Under the pieces are notes generated by a model, which ran no database searches, had not been told where the DNA came from, and saw only the letters and a list, made by a program, of their open reading frames with translations. Both the position numbers and the translations under genes were made by a program. A stretch of 64,000 bases of DNA, taken from the NCBI GenBank assembly GCA_964500205.1, contig CAZCNS010000001.1, positions 1 to 64,000 of the forward strand, given 5' to 3'. This document shows positions 62,050 through 64,000 of the stretch, piece by piece (position 1 is the first letter of the stretch; each line of letters opens with the position of its first letter). This DNA comes from UBA10329 sp964500205 (GTDB lineage Bacteria > Bacteroidota > Bacteroidia > UBA10329).

Positions 62050-64000
62050 ACATCGGCATCTACAGCCACAACGCCAGCCCCATGGTCTATTGTGCCGACA
62101 ACCGCCTCTCGTTCGTGCAGGCCCGCATAGACACCATCGCCTCCACGCCCGATACCCTCGCCCGCGTGGACATTAACTTCGAGTACACCGCCCGCGATGC
62201 CGAACCCCTCGGCCTGGGCCTCAACCCCCACCACTACAACTACTATCTGGCCCACTGCCCCGAGGGTGTCACCCTCACACCATCATATAACAGGGTGGTG
62301 TATCCCGGATTGTATGAGAATACCGACCTTCACGTCTCCGGAAACAACAGCTGGATGAAGTTCGAGTTCGTCATACACCCCGGTGGGGACCCCGAGGACA
62401 TCACCATGACCATAGCCGGGGCGGACAACGTGGTGCTCATAGAGCAGCTGGGCCTGGTGATCGTCACCAGCAGCCTGGGCAACTACGTGTTCCCACGGCC
62501 CGATGTGTTCCGCATAGGCCCCGACAACGAGTACTACGACCTCGGCTGGCAGCCCGACTGGACCCTCACCCTCACAGGCGACACCCTGCGCTTCACCAGC
62601 ATAGGCAGCTACGACCCCGAGGAGGTGCTGGTGTTCAGGTTGGGGGAGGAGTTGATGGCGGATCCAGCACACGTTGGCCAACCGGAGTGGTCCACTCAGT
62701 TCGGGGGAAACGGCTTGGACGAGGCCATGGACGTGAGCACCGATACGGAAGGAAACGTTTATATGTGTGGATTCACCTCAAGTAGCAATTTCCCAACTAA
62801 CAATGGTGTGATTACAGTTGCTCCCGGAGACCTGGACGCCTTCATCGCCAAGTTCGGCTCGGCCAACGGGGCCATGGCTGGAGTGGTACCCGATGGTGAC
62901 CGCCTCATGTGGGCTACGTACTGGGGCGGGACAGGCAGTGACAAGGCACTGGCCCTCAAGGCCACCGGCACGGGGACAGGTGGAAAGACCTATATCACTG
63001 GGGGCTCAACAAGCAGTGATTTCCCACCAAACATTGACGGTGTTTATCAGCAGTCCAATGCCAACGCCTCGCAATATGCATTCGTAGTTGGAATAGACAA
63101 TCAGAGTGGTGGTGATCCAGATGCGGGTTACGTTTGGAGCACCCTGTTCGGGGGCAGCGGCAACGACATCGGGCATGCCATCACCACGGATGCTTCGGGC
63201 AATATCTATATCGGAGGACTTACCACCACTTCCGCCTATGCTGCCACCACCTGCGGTGTGCCGCAGGACGCGGGCTTCCCCAAATGCAACACCTCCAGCA
63301 GCTTCAACAACGGCAATGCCTACGGTGGCGGGGCATCGGACGGATTCATCGCCCGGTTCAGCACGGCAGGGGCACTGCAATGGAGTTCCTTCTATGGCGG
63401 TGCGGAGCGGGACGCGGTGAACGACCTTGCCTTTGATGGAAGCAGTAGGCTCTACATCACCGGAGAGACCGGGAGTGATTCAGACTTCCCTGTGCTGGCC
63501 CTCACGGGTGGAAGCTATGCACAGCCCTACGGGGGCGGGGCGAGCGATGCCTTCGCGGCACGGTTCAATGCGTCACTGACACACGAGTACTGCTCCTATA
63601 TCGGGGGCGGGGGCGCTGATGTGGGCAATGCGATCGCCATACGGTCTAACGGGACCGTGGCCATAGGAGGAAGCACCTCCAGCGATGTGGCAGAAGATGA
63701 TTGGTGCGAGACCGAGGGAACTGGCCTGTTCCCTGCCTGTGGCAATGGCCACATACAGGCTGTGGAACTGGATGCGGTGTATGGCGGAGGCGACTCTGAC
63801 GGGTTCATTCTCGAACTCGGGAACTGTTACATCACTTGGGCAACCTATTATGGAGGGCCGGGCAATGACAGGATAACCGACCTTGCGGTGGACTACCGTG
63901 ACTACCTGTTTTTCGTTGGCGAGACCAATGGCACTGCATCATCCAATGTCTATCAGGCTCCTCCGGGAGATGCCGGTGGCTGGCTCGATCAAAGCAGCCC
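62049..64000 (+). pseudogene. 5'-truncated copy of the 1623-aa DUF7948/SBBP gene, runs off the window
   Basis: In the frame beginning GAC 62049 the sequence translates as the DUF7948 and SBBP part of the gene at 54534 (its residue 770 onward) and stays open to the window end: DIGIYSHNASPMVYCADNR, STQFGGNGLDEAMDVSTDTE, STLFGGSGNDIGHAITTDAS, SSFYGGAERDAVNDLAFDGS. The signal peptide and beta-helix part are missing: the copy joins directly onto the TAG of the previous gene. About the first 395 bases match 56841-57235 without change, then identity falls gradually. The first internal ATG is 62082, and no promoter is seen. It could be a pseudogene, a chimaera made by recombination, or an assembly artefact. 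Confidence 0.75.

Overview
The window looks like a chromosomal segment of a fairly GC-rich member of the Bacteroidota, most likely Flavobacteriales-like (inference). The reasons are eight secreted proteins with type IX secretion (T9SS) C-terminal signals, a SusC-like TonB receptor with a carboxypeptidase-regulatory N-terminus, several families largely confined to Bacteroidota (DUF5522, DUF6029, DUF6702, Omp28-like), few Shine-Dalgarno sequences, and promoters of the Bacteroidota TAnnTTTG type. I see no rRNA, tRNA, CRISPR array, prophage or complete insertion sequence.

Layout. 1-11 kb: a repeat-rich Lys/Glu/Ala protein cut by the window edge, a DAO-type FAD oxidoreductase, an M43 metalloprotease and an S8 subtilase (both T9SS cargo) on either side of a Crp/Fnr regulator, and an unusual sugar-isomerase-like/hydrolase fusion. 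11-19 kb: YchF GTPase, a DUF2177 membrane protein, then a plus-strand run of HEAT protein, carboxypeptidase-regulatory protein, TonB receptor and PhoD phosphatase that reads as a nutrient (probably phosphoester) uptake unit; opposite lie prmC and an ECF-like sigma factor. 20-28 kb: LpxH-like phosphatase plus glycosyltransferase, a second Crp/Fnr regulator, a 58-residue gene with its own terminator, an uncharacterised 514-aa helical-repeat protein, a T9SS protein, a STAS protein and pyrR-pyrB. 28-44 kb: DASS anion transporter, acyl-CoA carboxylase beta subunit, a GldM-like small secreted protein, a 1771-aa PKD-repeat T9SS type B protein, DUF6702, Omp28-like protein, thioredoxin, a VapC-like toxin-antitoxin pair and DUF6029. 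44-51 kb: aldose epimerase family, a PAS-only protein with a degenerate receiver, and the overlapping shikimate genes aroB-aroA-aroC.

50.9-64 kb is different in character. It begins with a paralogue of the 514-aa helical protein, followed by four 42-bp tandem repeats, a protein without signal peptide that carries a carboxypeptidase-regulatory domain, further palindromic repeats, and then a chain of secreted proteins whose genes overlap by ATGA. Two of these are near-identical tandem copies, and the window ends in a 5'-truncated copy of the 1623-aa gene. This accessory region, shaped by duplication and probably gene conversion, is the best candidate for something undescribed. The shikimate, pyrimidine, translation and GTPase genes are ordinary housekeeping functions.
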